From Telopea speciosissima (taxonomy: Eukaryota; Streptophyta; Magnoliopsida; Proteales; Proteaceae): a stretch of DNA of 64,000 bases. Shown here in pieces: positions 44,356 through 55,265 of the stretch (position 1 is the stretch's first letter; every line of letters starts with the position of its first letter). The notes beneath the pieces are model-generated. The model was not told the origin of the DNA and did no database searches. It worked only from the letters and a program-made list of their open reading frames with translations. The stretch is from NCBI RefSeq assembly GCF_018873765.1, contig NC_057924.1, forward strand, positions 18,409,542 to 18,473,541, given 5' to 3'. A program made the position numbers and the translations under genes.

Positions 44356-45162
44356 TGTACATAGCTTCCTAGATATGATATGTTCAATCTTAATTTATTC
44401 TTTAGTTCAATTGTGAAGATGACTTCTCACTACATTATAATAGGTTTTAGTATATGGCTAGCTCCATTTGTTTAATGTAAACCATCAATTGTACATGTAA
44501 AAAAAATTTTCATTGTAAGATGACTTCTCACTACATTGTAATAGGTTTCAGTGCTTGTTTATCATTGACGAACCCTCAATGCGTCCATGACTCTATGTCC
44601 CATGTTCTCTCCTGCTCACACCCCCGCCCCCTCCCTCTCATGATTCTGATTCAATTTGGAATCATCTTACACCGTGACCACCACCACCCAAAACCACCGC
44701 ACTGTTGGATTATGTCTATCAAACCTGAATTATTTTGGAATAAATAAATTTAATTTTATTATTGCATGAATTTATTTACAGGCTTATAAGTTTGTTCCAT
44801 GGGTTTTCACCCAAAACAATTATCAACATGGGATAGGACTGGACATCCTGTTCATCTGGTCGTTACATTGTATGTTGCTAGAAATGTTGATTTTAGGGTA
44901 TAAATGTAAGTACACATCATTTGTGTGTATAGGAAAGAATATGGTACAAATTCTCACATGTGTTATTACCTATCGTATTAAGGAGAGATACATACCTGTC
45001 ATCACTAGTTGACTCTTTGACCTAAGAAATTCTTATCATTACAGTGTTACATTGTGGTTTTGGTGCACCAATGGTTGATGCCATGTGAGCTATATATCAA
45101 GCATTCACAAGTGCAAAAGCCTTTAGCTTGTTCATAGACCCTCCTTGTGTTAAAGAAGACCA
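44356..45162. other. 3' flank of GLR; no further gene
   Basis: A 25-bp block (GATGACTTCTCACTACATT) occurs twice (44417 and 44518). AT-rich, with probable polyadenylation words (AATAAA near 44741). Confidence 0.4.
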
Positions 45163-46271
45163 TTACAAACCCTCCGGTTTTAGAGGATCAAACCAAAAGC
45201 AGAAAAGAAGAAGCACGATTGATATATTATCTTCACCTGAAAACTTCACAAATCTAGGTATCTTCTGATTTCTCCCAAATTCAAGTAGATTTAGATGTTC
45301 AGGATAAGGTTTTTTGTAGACCGGTCTTGTTATTGGTCTATATGTAGGGTTAATCTGCTCTTGGATTAACCAGGTAAGTTCTCGTCGGTCAATGAGTACC
45401 TGGTTGACTGGATTTCCTTTGCCGAAAGCTCGACCATTTTGTACATCGCCATGGTTGAAAGGTTGGCCGATTGATGTTGGATAAGGTCTCCCATTTTGGA
45501 CCTGATATGACCATTCCAAGGGTACCCAGGATGGATTTGCCCAACCTCCATTTGGACTTTGGTTAAAGCCAGTATTTCTTCGACCATCATTATTAACCGC
45601 ATTCGCTGGTCCTTCACATGGGGATCAAGTCTCCCATTGTGGACCAGATACGACCATTCCAATGGTACCTCAGATGGATCCGCCCGAACTCCATTTGGAC
45701 TTTGGTTAAAGCCAGTATTTCTTCGGCCATCATTATTAACCGCATTCGTCAGTCCTTCATATGGGGGTGAATTTGGATATTCCCCAACTGGGACTGTATT
45801 TTCTCCCAAAAGAGGTGGGTTAATAGCTTGTGGAACAAACTGCCCCTGAACACCGTATGCATTTATCTTTTGAAGTAGCGACATACTATATGGAACACGA
45901 AGTGCCATGCCCCTAGTTGGCTAGAGAGGTTCTAGCATGACTTGTTTGGTTAACAGATAGAACATTACCTCTTCTATATGATCGGAAAACTGAACCATTG
46001 GTGTTTGACTTGTGTGTAATTGATTCCAATTATCCGACTGTGATTGAGCAGCAACTAAGGTCATCAACTGATCAAAACGGCCTTGTTGCCCGTTGTTAGA
46101 TTGGGTTACCCCAACAACCAACTTACGCATATCATCAGTTGCGGGACGAAGAAGTCCTTGCATAGTGGTGACCAACTAACATGTCATGTCATCTCCTGAC
46201 CCACTACCAATTGCAATTGCCCCTTGCTGGACATCTTCAGCAACAGGACTAGACCCTCTTGAATTCTTCAT
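45163..46271 (-). pseudogene. Retrotransposon gag-like remnant with internal duplication
   Basis: Starts at ATG 46271 (MKNSRGSSPVAEDVQQGAIA), with a stop near 46176, then TTMQGLLRPATDDMRKLVVG and MALRVPYSMSLLQKINAYGV, Gln/Asn-rich. A 150-bp block is tandemly repeated (about 45483-45628 and 45629-45775; both contain GGACTTTGGTTAAAGCCAGT). It follows a plausible LTR and primer site, so it is most likely the gag start of a gypsy-type element whose pol and 3' LTR are gone. No zinc knuckle seen, so the assignment rests on context. Confidence 0.45.
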
Positions 46272-46327
46272 ATCAACTTCTTTAGAGTGTCATGTGCTTC
46301 TCCTTGTATTCATTACAGTTACCTAGA

Positions 46328-46347
46328 GGGTCCCACTGAGTGTGCCA
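46328..46347 (-). other. Candidate primer-binding site
   Basis: Minus strand TGGCACACTCAGTGGGACC begins 7 bases after the proposed LTR end, matching the TTGGCAC(G/A)C(C/T)C(A/G)GTGGGACC word common just after plant gypsy LTRs. Confidence 0.5.
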
Positions 46348-46354
46348 AAAGTAT

Positions 46355-47092
46355 TGGTGACAATTTTGGTCACTAACCTGTTGTTGAATGCGCGGGTGTG
46401 CTAGAGTTGCAAAGACTTGAGAGATATGATTTGATAAAAATTGTTAATCTGACTTCTTCCAGGAGAGATGTGAGTCATCCTCTTGCTTCGATTGCTCCAA
46501 GGACTTTCGAATGAATATGAATTGTAATGCCAAGTAAATTTGAGGGAAAAGAAATAGGCGAACAAAGGTAATTGAGGATGGAATTGAATTGGTCGTTCAC
46601 TTGAATGATCGAGTACTTGAAATTGATCCCTGAAAGATTGTTACACTAAGAAACCATGGTTAAGCTAATCTTACTCCTACTCCTAATGTAAAGGTAAAAG
46701 ATACGTTATTAAAGTGTGATTTTGATGAAGGTCCTCACTACTTCTTCAATTCTCTTATTTATACGGAGTAGTTTACATAATTGGCCGATTCCACATTCTC
46801 ACAGCAACAGTTGTAACTCCTTCACTAACCGACCGTAATTGCCCATACTGGAATCTGATAGACCGGTCGTAACTGTCTTAACCATAACATGGATAACCAT
46901 GTTTGTTTGTTTAGGTCGGGTCCAAGTAGACTGACCAACTTGTTTCAGCCCCTTTCTTTTGGCAAGTGCCGTTTTGGGCCCAGATTTTACTGGCCCTGCT
47001 CCTTGACCAAATTAGAAATTAAATTCGACCAAAATTATGTAGGGAAAATATCAAACCAGTAAGGGTTCACCTACTAGGTCTCAAAGCTAACA
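46355..47092 (-). repeat. Candidate 5' LTR of truncated gypsy element
   Basis: 738 bp on the minus strand from TGTTAGCTTTGAGACC to AATTGTCACCA (TG...CA). Includes a TATA box TATAAATA at about 46758-46766 in a sensible promoter position. No second LTR was found in the window. Confidence 0.5.
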
Positions 47093-47941
47093 CAAGCAGT
47101 CAAAATAATGAACAAATTGATAGACCTTCATATTGCATTTTGACTCGAAAATATTAGGTGGAGAGGCTGAACTGATATGAAGTCATCTAACATCTCAAAG
47201 TTACCAAAATGAAATTATTTCTGATAGATAATGTTGACGGTGTATTAACATTTAAAAACTCATTGTTTTGACATCTTTGATTTTTTTTTACTACAAAATT
47301 TTCTTTCTTTTGGTTCCACATCCCTATCCTGCAATAACAAATTGAGTTCGTATGGGCATTTTGGATGCAACCATTGAAATAGCTTTTCTGATTACATCCA
47401 TTTCATAAAGTATTTAACTCAGTTTAGCAAGCCTTTATTTCTTGGTTTCAATAGGACTCCTTGCAAGCGTTCTTTCTATCTACTATTATCTAAAAATAAT
47501 CAAGTTATTAACGACTTGACGGAACCAAGTAATAACCCCTAAAGAGGCTAGAGCAAGGCCTAATTGAAAATAAATCAAATTATTGATTGTGTCATAAAGA
47601 CCCTTCTGTCCACGTCCCAATCGCCCCATGCAGGAATAATGATTAAAAATATACATGGAGGGCTACATGTTTATGTTTGCCCCCGAACTTGATACATGAT
47701 TAATATGAGGGTTGTACTATCAATCTAACGATTGATGATTTGACCCAAGCAACCCTTCACATGGCTCAAAATGATGGACTGTGGAGGATCAAAATAGGGT
47801 AGTTGTTGTAGTTGCTAAAAAGTGATGTGTACATATTTATAGGGAAAAAAACATATGCTATATATACACAATCAGATGTAGCGATTACAATAAAACGAAC
47901 ATATCTATTAATAACAATAATAACAATAACAATAATAAAAA
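47093..47941. other. No gene recognised
   Basis: AT-rich. A (AAT/AAC)n tract near 47909-47940 adjoins the LINE remnant and may be its 3' tail. Confidence 0.4.
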
Positions 47942-49010
47942 TCACAATGTTGTTCCATGTCCAAGAGCCACATTAATTAACATAACGATTAAGCTAACAG
48001 AAGCCAATAGACGTGTAGGATTAGTTAACAATCTCCATGCAAGTTTAAACAAAAAAGCATTATCATGCAAATTAGCAATTCTTAACTCCAACCCTCTAAC
48101 TCTCTTGGGAGACGCATTTTCTTCCATGAAATCAAATGGGATTTTTTATTTCCAAAATTTGATCCTCACCATAAAATATCTCTTTTCTACTCTATGAAAA
48201 ATAGTATGCAAACCAACGATCTTAGACCGGGGGTGGAAAATCAGTAACCAAATAAACTGCATCCTCACACATTTTCTGAATCTCCAATACATGAATCAAC
48301 CGCCTTTTATCTTCAAAAGAGACATTCTAACTAAAAAGAACACCACATTTGTCAAAATTAAATTGTTAGCCTAAAAGATCATAAAAAAGAAAAGTACCGA
48401 CTGAATGGTTAAAATATCATCACTGATAGCTCTACAGAAAAGAAAAAAAAAGTATCATCCGCAGAGAGCACTTGAGAAATTTCAAGAGCTTATCATGAAA
48501 CTTTAATACCCCTAAACATATTAAGGTCCTTATATATTTGTAACATTTGAGAAAGAACCTTCATGGTAAACATAAGGACTCAAATGGCACCCTTGACGGA
48601 TACCCCTAGAAGGATCAATATCACCAAAAGAGCTTCCTTATAATTTAATAGAATAAGAGATTGAAGAGACTAAATGACCAACTAAACCACACCTTGTAGA
48701 ACTCAGACACAAAAATTAAAAAATAACTATGATAAAATCCCATTCTAATCTATGATATGCCTTTGACATTACTAACTTAATTCACATATATCTTAATTTT
48801 CCTTTTTATTTATAAATTAAATAATAAAAAATTTCTTGATTAATAATAATAGTATCTGAGATTTGCCTCCCAGAAATAGAAGAAACTTGAAATGGAAAAA
48901 TAAAATTCTCAAAAAGGGTTGAAGACTATTACCAAAAATTTTGCCAACAATCTTATAAGGCAAATTATAGAGACTGGTTTGTCTGAAATCTTCCAACAAT
49001 CAGCACCAGA
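47942..49010 (-). pseudogene. L1-type LINE reverse transcriptase remnant
   Basis: On the minus strand, in broken frames and in the right order for plant L1 RT: LEDFRQTSLYNLPYKIVGKI (from about 48999), LGGKSQILLLL, VMSKAYHRLEWDF (about 48745-48785), SFGDIDPSRGIRQGCHLSPY (about 48590-48640), SADDTFF near 48450 (the catalytic (Y/A)DD block), and finally GLELRIANLHDNAFLFKLAW (about 48040-48100). Endonuclease and 5' part are missing, as expected for 5'-truncated copies. Many stops. Confidence 0.75.
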
Positions 49011-50457
49011 TCTATAAAGGAAGAGCTGGTTATTACTCTTATGTCTAGTAAGGATGTAATTCACAAACATTTCCAAGAAGGAGAATAATGAAACACCAAG
49101 CTTCCTTCAGGTTGACTTTGAAAAGTGCTCAAAAAAAGAAAGCATGAGATCCGCCAGCAAGTTGATTCTCCCATTTTAGAGAAGGACAACGTGCCAACTC
49201 GTATTGGTATCGATGGAGACTGCACCGATACCTGGCAGATCCCGTGTACAGACCAAGGGTAAAAATATTTTTAAAAATCCAAATTTTTTAAAAAAACATG
49301 GGAAAACCTCTGAACCAGAGCCGATCTGATTTGTTATCGACTAATACCGATTACTAAAACCCTGAGTTTAAGTGGTATAACATTTTTTGAACGAAATCCC
49401 TTTTCAATCAATTTCCAAGCTCTTTTTATTAAGATGTGGAACTTAGACTAAAACTCAGACACCGTCATCCAAATCAGTTGATTCAAGTCCAAACTCAGGA
49501 AAAAAACTGCCCATTTAACATTATAAAATTGCTGCTGAACGCCCACTACAAGAATTTTTCACTGCACAGTTTTCCTCTGCTCCGTTTGTTTCGGTGTAAC
49601 ATGACAAATTTTCCTTGGTAAATGAAAAATCTTACATGTTGAAAATTTCTCTAATGTTTTGTTTCCATAAAAATAAAAAATAAACATTAAAAAACTTTTC
49701 AACATTAAAAATTTTTTATTTGAAGCGGAAAGAAATATATGAGAACGGAATTCATTAAGTCTCCGTCATTCAAGAGTTTTGGGAAATCATTTTCTTTGAC
49801 GCTTCTGTAAAACTAAAGTCTAAAGGATTACATATTGAATTAATTGTACATTACCTTTCCAAAGCAAGATTAAGACAAATCATCTGTGTGTGTGTGTGGG
49901 AGGTCTCGGTTTCCAACTCAATGGTCCTCTTTTTTTTTTTTTTTGGTAGAACTCAATGGTCCTCTGAATGCATATAGAATATGTCTTCTTCACTACATAA
50001 TTTTATAAATAAAAAAGAAAACGGGGTGCAGTTCTTCTCTACAAACCTGCAAGGAATGAAGATTCATCAGATAGGAAAGATGCATCATAGAGCTTCACAC
50101 TTAAAACAAACAGAATAATGTACTGCAACTTTACCACTTCACTGCAAAAAATAGTGCCGTGCTTATCAGCATGCGTCTCTATCAAATTAACAACCTTTCA
50201 AGCTAAGGTCTGAAATGATTTAGTGTTAGCTTGGAAGATAATCCTATTTATATTTGTCGTCTTTGTGGTCAAAATAAAGACGTATTAAACCTTAATGAGC
50301 AGAACCCTTGTATCATCCTTGTGTTTTCGAAATCCAATCCAAGATATCAGAACACTCTTCACGATTGATAAAATGTCTGCAATCACCAAGAAACCATTAG
50401 ATGCTTGGAATAAACATTCACTTATCAAAACTAATTGCTGAAAACATTCACTAATTT
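49011..50457. other. No gene recognised; right half may be IPT 3' UTR
   Basis: AT-rich. Sequence just left of 50458 follows the IPT stop codon on the minus strand. Has a (TG)n block near 49886-49897 and a T run at 49931-49944. Confidence 0.4.
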
Positions 50458-50601
50458 CTACCGATTTTTTGTGTGATAAGCCTTCAGTAAAGAGGCTTCC
50501 CTGTGACTGGATAAGTCTTTCTTCATTTTAAGTGAATCTGGCACCACCAGCTTTTGAGTTTGCTGGTGGTATGCATCATAAATGAAGTTGAGTACCTTTT
50601 C
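50458..50601 (-). CDS. IPT9: tRNA isopentenyltransferase (IPT9-type), last exon
   Basis: tRNA dimethylallyltransferases prenylate A37 of tRNAs and are the source of cis-zeatin cytokinins. After acceptor GTTTTGCAG the minus strand reads EKVLNFIYDAYHQQTQKLVV, then PDSLKMKKDLSSHREASLLK and ends AYHTKNR TAG (50458-50460). Phase 0 at its start agrees with the exon at 53005-53080. The exon is 144 bp. IPT9 is preferred over IPT2 because no zinc-finger tail follows; the choice is from memory of the family and not certain. Confidence 0.65.
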   Translation of the reverse strand, partial: EKVLNFIYDAYHQQTQKLVVPDSLKMKKDLSSHREASLLKAYHTKNR

Positions 50602-53004
50602 CTGCAAAACATGTTTTTATCAGTCCAGCATAAGCCAGATAAATGTGGTACTGAACTTTTTAACAGATACCACACTTAAACCAAAAAGGCAAATCTTTTT
50701 TTAAATGAGCATAGAACATGGGCACTGAATTTTAGAATATCAACTCGGATAACAGTTCCTAAAATTACTTCAATTCATGTTTCGCCAAGATATGTAAGTT
50801 TAATAGTGGTCATCCATCCCATTGTCTTAATTCAATGACTAGGAATAAATTCTTTACATAAATTAAGCAATTCAAATTAATGTTTTGAAAATTGGGAGAA
50901 TGTTAGCCATGTTCCCACAGACTGAGGAAAGCTAATGGCCACAAAAGCCAGAACACATGTTCGGCTTGTAAGGGACTTTGGAGAACAAGTTGGCTAGAAC
51001 GGATGTGATCCTGACTGCTACGCGAAGGATATTGCGATCACTAAATAAATATGCTGTTGCTCGGAGAAGCTGCAGCTGCACACTAACTGTGGTGCTTGTG
51101 CATCCTGCTTAGTTTTTTATGGAAGCACATCATTCTTTTATGTTTTAGTAAAAAATTTAAAAAAAAAAAAAAAACACCATAATAACGAGTCCAAACAATC
51201 AAGGTTTACTGAACCACAAGGACAGAAAGAACACTAAATACAAGCAGGAATTTTTTTTTTTTTTTTTGGTGAGAGTTTAGATTAAGCTTTTGGGAAAAGA
51301 TCTATTAAGTAGGAAACTCCAAGCTCATTCGCAAAGTAAAGTTTTACCAATAATGACAAACAAATCTGTTTCTGTACAAGCGGGGGGGGGGGGGGATTAG
51401 ATGTTGACAGAAAGGGAGCTCCTGCAGGGTTGATTCAAAAAGAGATCGAGCAAGAGATGGGGCTTCTTGATGGGTAGCTAGAAAGCCTAAATGATTAGGA
51501 TTCAGAAACTTATAAACCAGGATCACAATGATGTAGCAAATAACCAGAATTCAATACCAATAGATCAGCAACTCGGATGATTGGGAAATTCTGAGATGAA
51601 GTTAATAAAATAACAAGGAACAACTTTTCAAAAGATGGGCATAATCCAATGATTGGATCTCAAGAACCAGCACTGTTATAGAATTAAAAACTTAACATCC
51701 TGAACACAGATATCTCAGCAAATAATGAACTGATGGTTGTAGGATTCTGGTTAACAGTTCTTAAGCTAGCAAACAACATATCACAATATCAAGCAAATCC
51801 GATGGTTAGATAAGGACTTATGCAACTATCTTACTTGAGTATCGATGGAGAAGGAAGAATGAAGAAGATATAAGTAAGTAACCCACCTAGCCTCAACAGG
51901 AATCCCACAAGCCACTATGGCTTTCCCACCAACATAACACTGTATCTCACAGCAAATCTGAATCTCATAGAATAAAGAAAAGGATGAAGCCACAAATCTC
52001 ATTAGTCAAATTCGTGTCCAAGGTTGGACCCCCTTACAAACTTATATAGAAGATTCAAAAACAAGATCTAACACTAAAAAAGAAGGGCCTAAACCAATCA
52101 TTAACCAATAAGATAACATTAACTGACTAGGAAACTGACTTAAAAAACAAGACTGGACTAATAATCCACCCTAACTAAAACACTTAATAACAATTAAAAT
52201 AAAGACGTAACCTTCCCAGTTGTAGTAGAGATTGGAGTGAGGAGCACCATGCCTTCGTGGATGAGAAGACCAGTGTATCCATGTCAGTTTCACAAAAAAG
52301 TAGGGGGGGTACCTTACTTTAGATTCTTAGGTGATAGTTTTATGACAATGATTTAATTAACATGGTTTGAGGGAACCATAAAAAAATAAGAGAAGCCAAC
52401 AGGTTACATGTGGTTTCAGCCTATTAGGGACCCTTGCATTTTAAGGGATAATTAAGCCTCCAGCTAGACCCAATTCAATCACCCAAATTCATTCTAGTTT
52501 TAGGATTATGACTACAACAATGAGGGGCGTAACTATTAGCTTTTGCTATTCTCAGTTTTCCTGTATGATAAGGTGCAACTTACAAGTCTCCATCATTTAA
52601 GTTTAATGATGTGCACATTTATAATCATCTCCATTTCTCTGTTCACTTGGATAAACTTCTCATAAGAGCCAACATGGTGAAGACTGCATCCAATATAAAG
52701 CTAGAATTTGGGATAATTAGCTCACCATTAAAAGAAAAACAAGAAGAACGAATCAGCAAGAGTAATTGCAAGCAACTATCCTTAAGACTCAGTTCCTTGA
52801 TTCTATAACTACTGCAAACATACCCATGCATGTCATCATGAATATGAGAGTACACCCATCATGACACCTACATGCACAAAGGCATGCACGGATAACCTGA
52901 TATGCACCTGCAAGCATATTCTTTGAGCTAACAACTTCTCACAGCAGCTCTAGCAAAATAATCCATACTGGGAAGACCTACCAACCAAAAGCAAATTGAC
53001 ATAC
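50602..53004 (-). other. Intron between the last two IPT exons
   Basis: 2.4 kb, AT-rich, no other gene. Has A and T runs (51155-51177, 51251-51267), a G run (51381-51394) and a possible TE remnant near 51900-52030. GT at the upper end (53004-53003, minus) and AG at the lower end (50603-50602) fit a spliced intron. Confidence 0.5.
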
Positions 53005-53080
53005 CAGTGGCTGTGAAGCATCAATCCAGTGATAAATAAGTTCATTCCTGAACCATGTCAATTGCCTTTTTGCAAAGTTT
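53005..53080 (-). CDS. IPT9: tRNA isopentenyltransferase (IPT9-type), penultimate exon
   Basis: 76-bp exon between acceptor TTTTGTACAG and donor GTATGT. It reads NFAKRQLTWFRNELIYHWID + ASQPL, and the FAKRQ-TWFR block is a diagnostic MiaA/IPT motif in the tRNA-binding part of the enzyme. Upstream exons (P-loop and catalytic core) are not in 53081-54400; they may lie right of the TE nest, beyond the window, or be lost. Both exons here are intact. Confidence 0.75.
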
Positions 53081-53429
53081 CTGTACAAAAGGACACAGTA
53101 AATGCAAGAGGAACTCATCTAATGGAGATAATAGCAGATGTAAGTTTACAAAGCAAAACGAGTGGATATGTACAGAAATGCAAATTGTCAATTGCACATA
53201 AGCATACTATTAAAATGAAAACAGTAAATTACGCTTGAAGAACCTAAAGTTTAAGGGAACTACGTTTAAGGTACCTAACATTTTAAGAACTACATTTGGG
53301 GTACACAAGCACAGTAGTGATAAGGAGCTGTTAATATAAAATGATGAAATGACCAAAATGTCCCAATTTCATACATCTATTAAAAAGATTTCAATGGAAA
53401 GGATATAGTTCAAAATCATGTTTTTTCAT

Positions 53430-54412
53430 TTCTTTTAACCTTTCATTTGGATCATGGTCGTTCATATAACATTTTAAACCAAGGTACAGTCTGATCACAC
53501 CATTAATAGTTTCAAAAAGATTGTAATTGGATTGATATGATTCAACCATAATGTCTTAACATTTTAAATGTTTGATTTGGATCATGACCGTTCAATTAGC
53601 ATTTTAAATCACGATAAACACAATTGTACAACCTGATCTAAGATCAGAGCATAATAAAATTCTGAAAGGAAATGATACAATTCAACAATTATATTTTGGT
53701 ATTTTCAGACCTTTAATTTGCATCATGGCTATTTATTTATCATTTTAATTCATGAAAAATATAATGGTAAAGTTTGATATATGATTGGATCATCAGAAGC
53801 ATCCAATCACATGATTAAAATATTGATTGCAAGATGCAAGATTAAATGCTTTTAATGATCCAATCATAAATCAGCGTTTACAATTGTGTTTATCATTACT
53901 AAAAATGTTAAATAAATGACCATGATGCAATTCAAAGGTGTTAAAAATTATTTATCCACCGATGATATACATATTGTTTCCTCCTTTCCTAAAAGGTCCC
54001 CCTACATGGTTGGATAGCGTAGAAGTCCCGGAGCGGCAGTGTTGTTATTTAAAGCTCCCCTGTTAAAAGCTCCGTATGATATACATATTGTTTCCTCCCT
54101 TTCCTAAAAGGTCGGTCTTTTAGAGGAAGCGGTTTCTACAGTCTGAAAATGCCAAAATATAATGGTTGGATGGCATCTCTTTCAGAATTTTATGACCGTC
54201 AGATTTTAGATCAGGTTGTACAATTATGTTTGTCGTGATTTAAAATGCAAATTGGACAGTCACAATCCAAACCAAATAGTTAAAATGTTAAAACATTATT
54301 ATTGTCTAACTTTCCAATTAGAATTCTTTTTAAGTTATTGATAATGCAATCTTCAATCAGACTGTACCATGATGTTTGACATGATTTAAAATTCTATATG
54401 AACAGTTGTCAT
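53430..54412. repeat. Long imperfect palindrome (fold-back element), about 1 kb
   Basis: Inner arms 53699-53797 and 53849-53948 are inverted copies (TTTGCATCATGGCTATTTAT against the complement of AATAAATGACCATGATGCAA). Outer arms at about 53430-53698 and 54130-54412 also pair (e.g. ACAACCTGATCTAAGATC with GATCAGGTTGTACAA). The word GATCATG(G/A)(T/C)CGTTCA recurs directly in the left arm. It sits in the presumed IPT intron. Confidence 0.7.
53963..54112 (+). repeat. Direct duplication interrupting the palindrome
   Basis: GATATACATATTGTTTCCTC-containing 36-bp block at 53963 and again at 54077, flanking about 80 bp that includes GTAGAAGTCCCGGAGCGGC. This segment has no partner in the other arm. 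Confidence 0.65.
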
Positions 54413-54581
54413 ACCGTGGGGGTATTCTGAACTTATTCTTCTTCTATTATGTTTCTTGTATGTGGGTTTTAGTCCCACATTGCTTAGTTGTATTTTTGTC
54501 ATGATTTCAATGTTATAAATAGAACTGCTTGGGATGATAATTAATCATCCAAGCCTTACTCTTATTCTGAATCTGTCTACA
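54407..54581 (+). repeat. 5' LTR of copia element
   Basis: TGTCATACCG...CTGTCTACA, about 175 bp, with TATA box TATAAATAG at 54514-54522. The left boundary is approximate because the fold-back repeat adjoins it. Confidence 0.65.
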
Positions 54582-54594
54582 TGGTACCAGAGTA
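54582..54594 (+). other. Primer-binding site (initiator Met tRNA type)
   Basis: TGGTACCAGAG immediately after the LTR, one mismatch from TGGTATCAGAG. Confidence 0.8.
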
Positions 54595-55265
54595 GATTTT
54601 GAATTAGGGACCACCTCCCTTCTAATTTCCGATTTTTGTCTCTCTCTCTCTCTCTCGATCTTCTCCTCTCTTCTCTCTCTTCTTCCTTGTTCTGCATTCT
54701 CACATAGGGCAGCACTAATGAGGTGATCATTAGATCCAGTTGCTGCCCCCATCACCTCATTACAATGATACACAATTCTGCTCGATAGGAACCAGCCACA
54801 CCTGCTTGCGATATTTGGATCTTCAATTTTTCTTTGGATTGCTTCTATTACACTTACAAGGAATCAATTCCTCCCTTTGAAGGCCACGAACTGCAACAGG
54901 ATTGCCCCTTTTGGTTCAGTTCTTATCTCACAATTTTTGAAGACCTCCTTGAGATCGATTCCACCATCACAGGGTTTTTTTCCAAAACCCTGACACCTAT
55001 CGATCTTGGGGTTGCTGCTGATTTTTTCAAGGGTGCTTCTCCAATCATAAAGGCTATCTCGACTTCAGTTCCAGCCACTTCCCTACAGTTTTTTGGCTCA
55101 TTATCCTCTACATCGATTTCAGCAAATCAGGGTTTTTTTCAAAACCCTGCCAATATCGATCTAGGGGTTCTACTTGGCTGCTGTTTCTGATTTTTTGAGA
55201 CATATATACTACCATTGAAAGGGGATTCTCCTCCAATTTTCAGCTCTTAACTTGAAGGAATATTA
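54595..55265 (+). other. Copia leader region
   Basis: (CT)n near 54635-54657. A 118-codon frame (54834-55190) carries two near-copies of CAGGGTTTTTTTC...AAACCCTG and is not recognised as a protein. Confidence 0.4.

Noticed and set aside
54834-55190. 118-codon frame upstream of copia gag
   Set aside because: Lies in the element leader, contains an internal near-duplication and no known motif; not supported as a protein.
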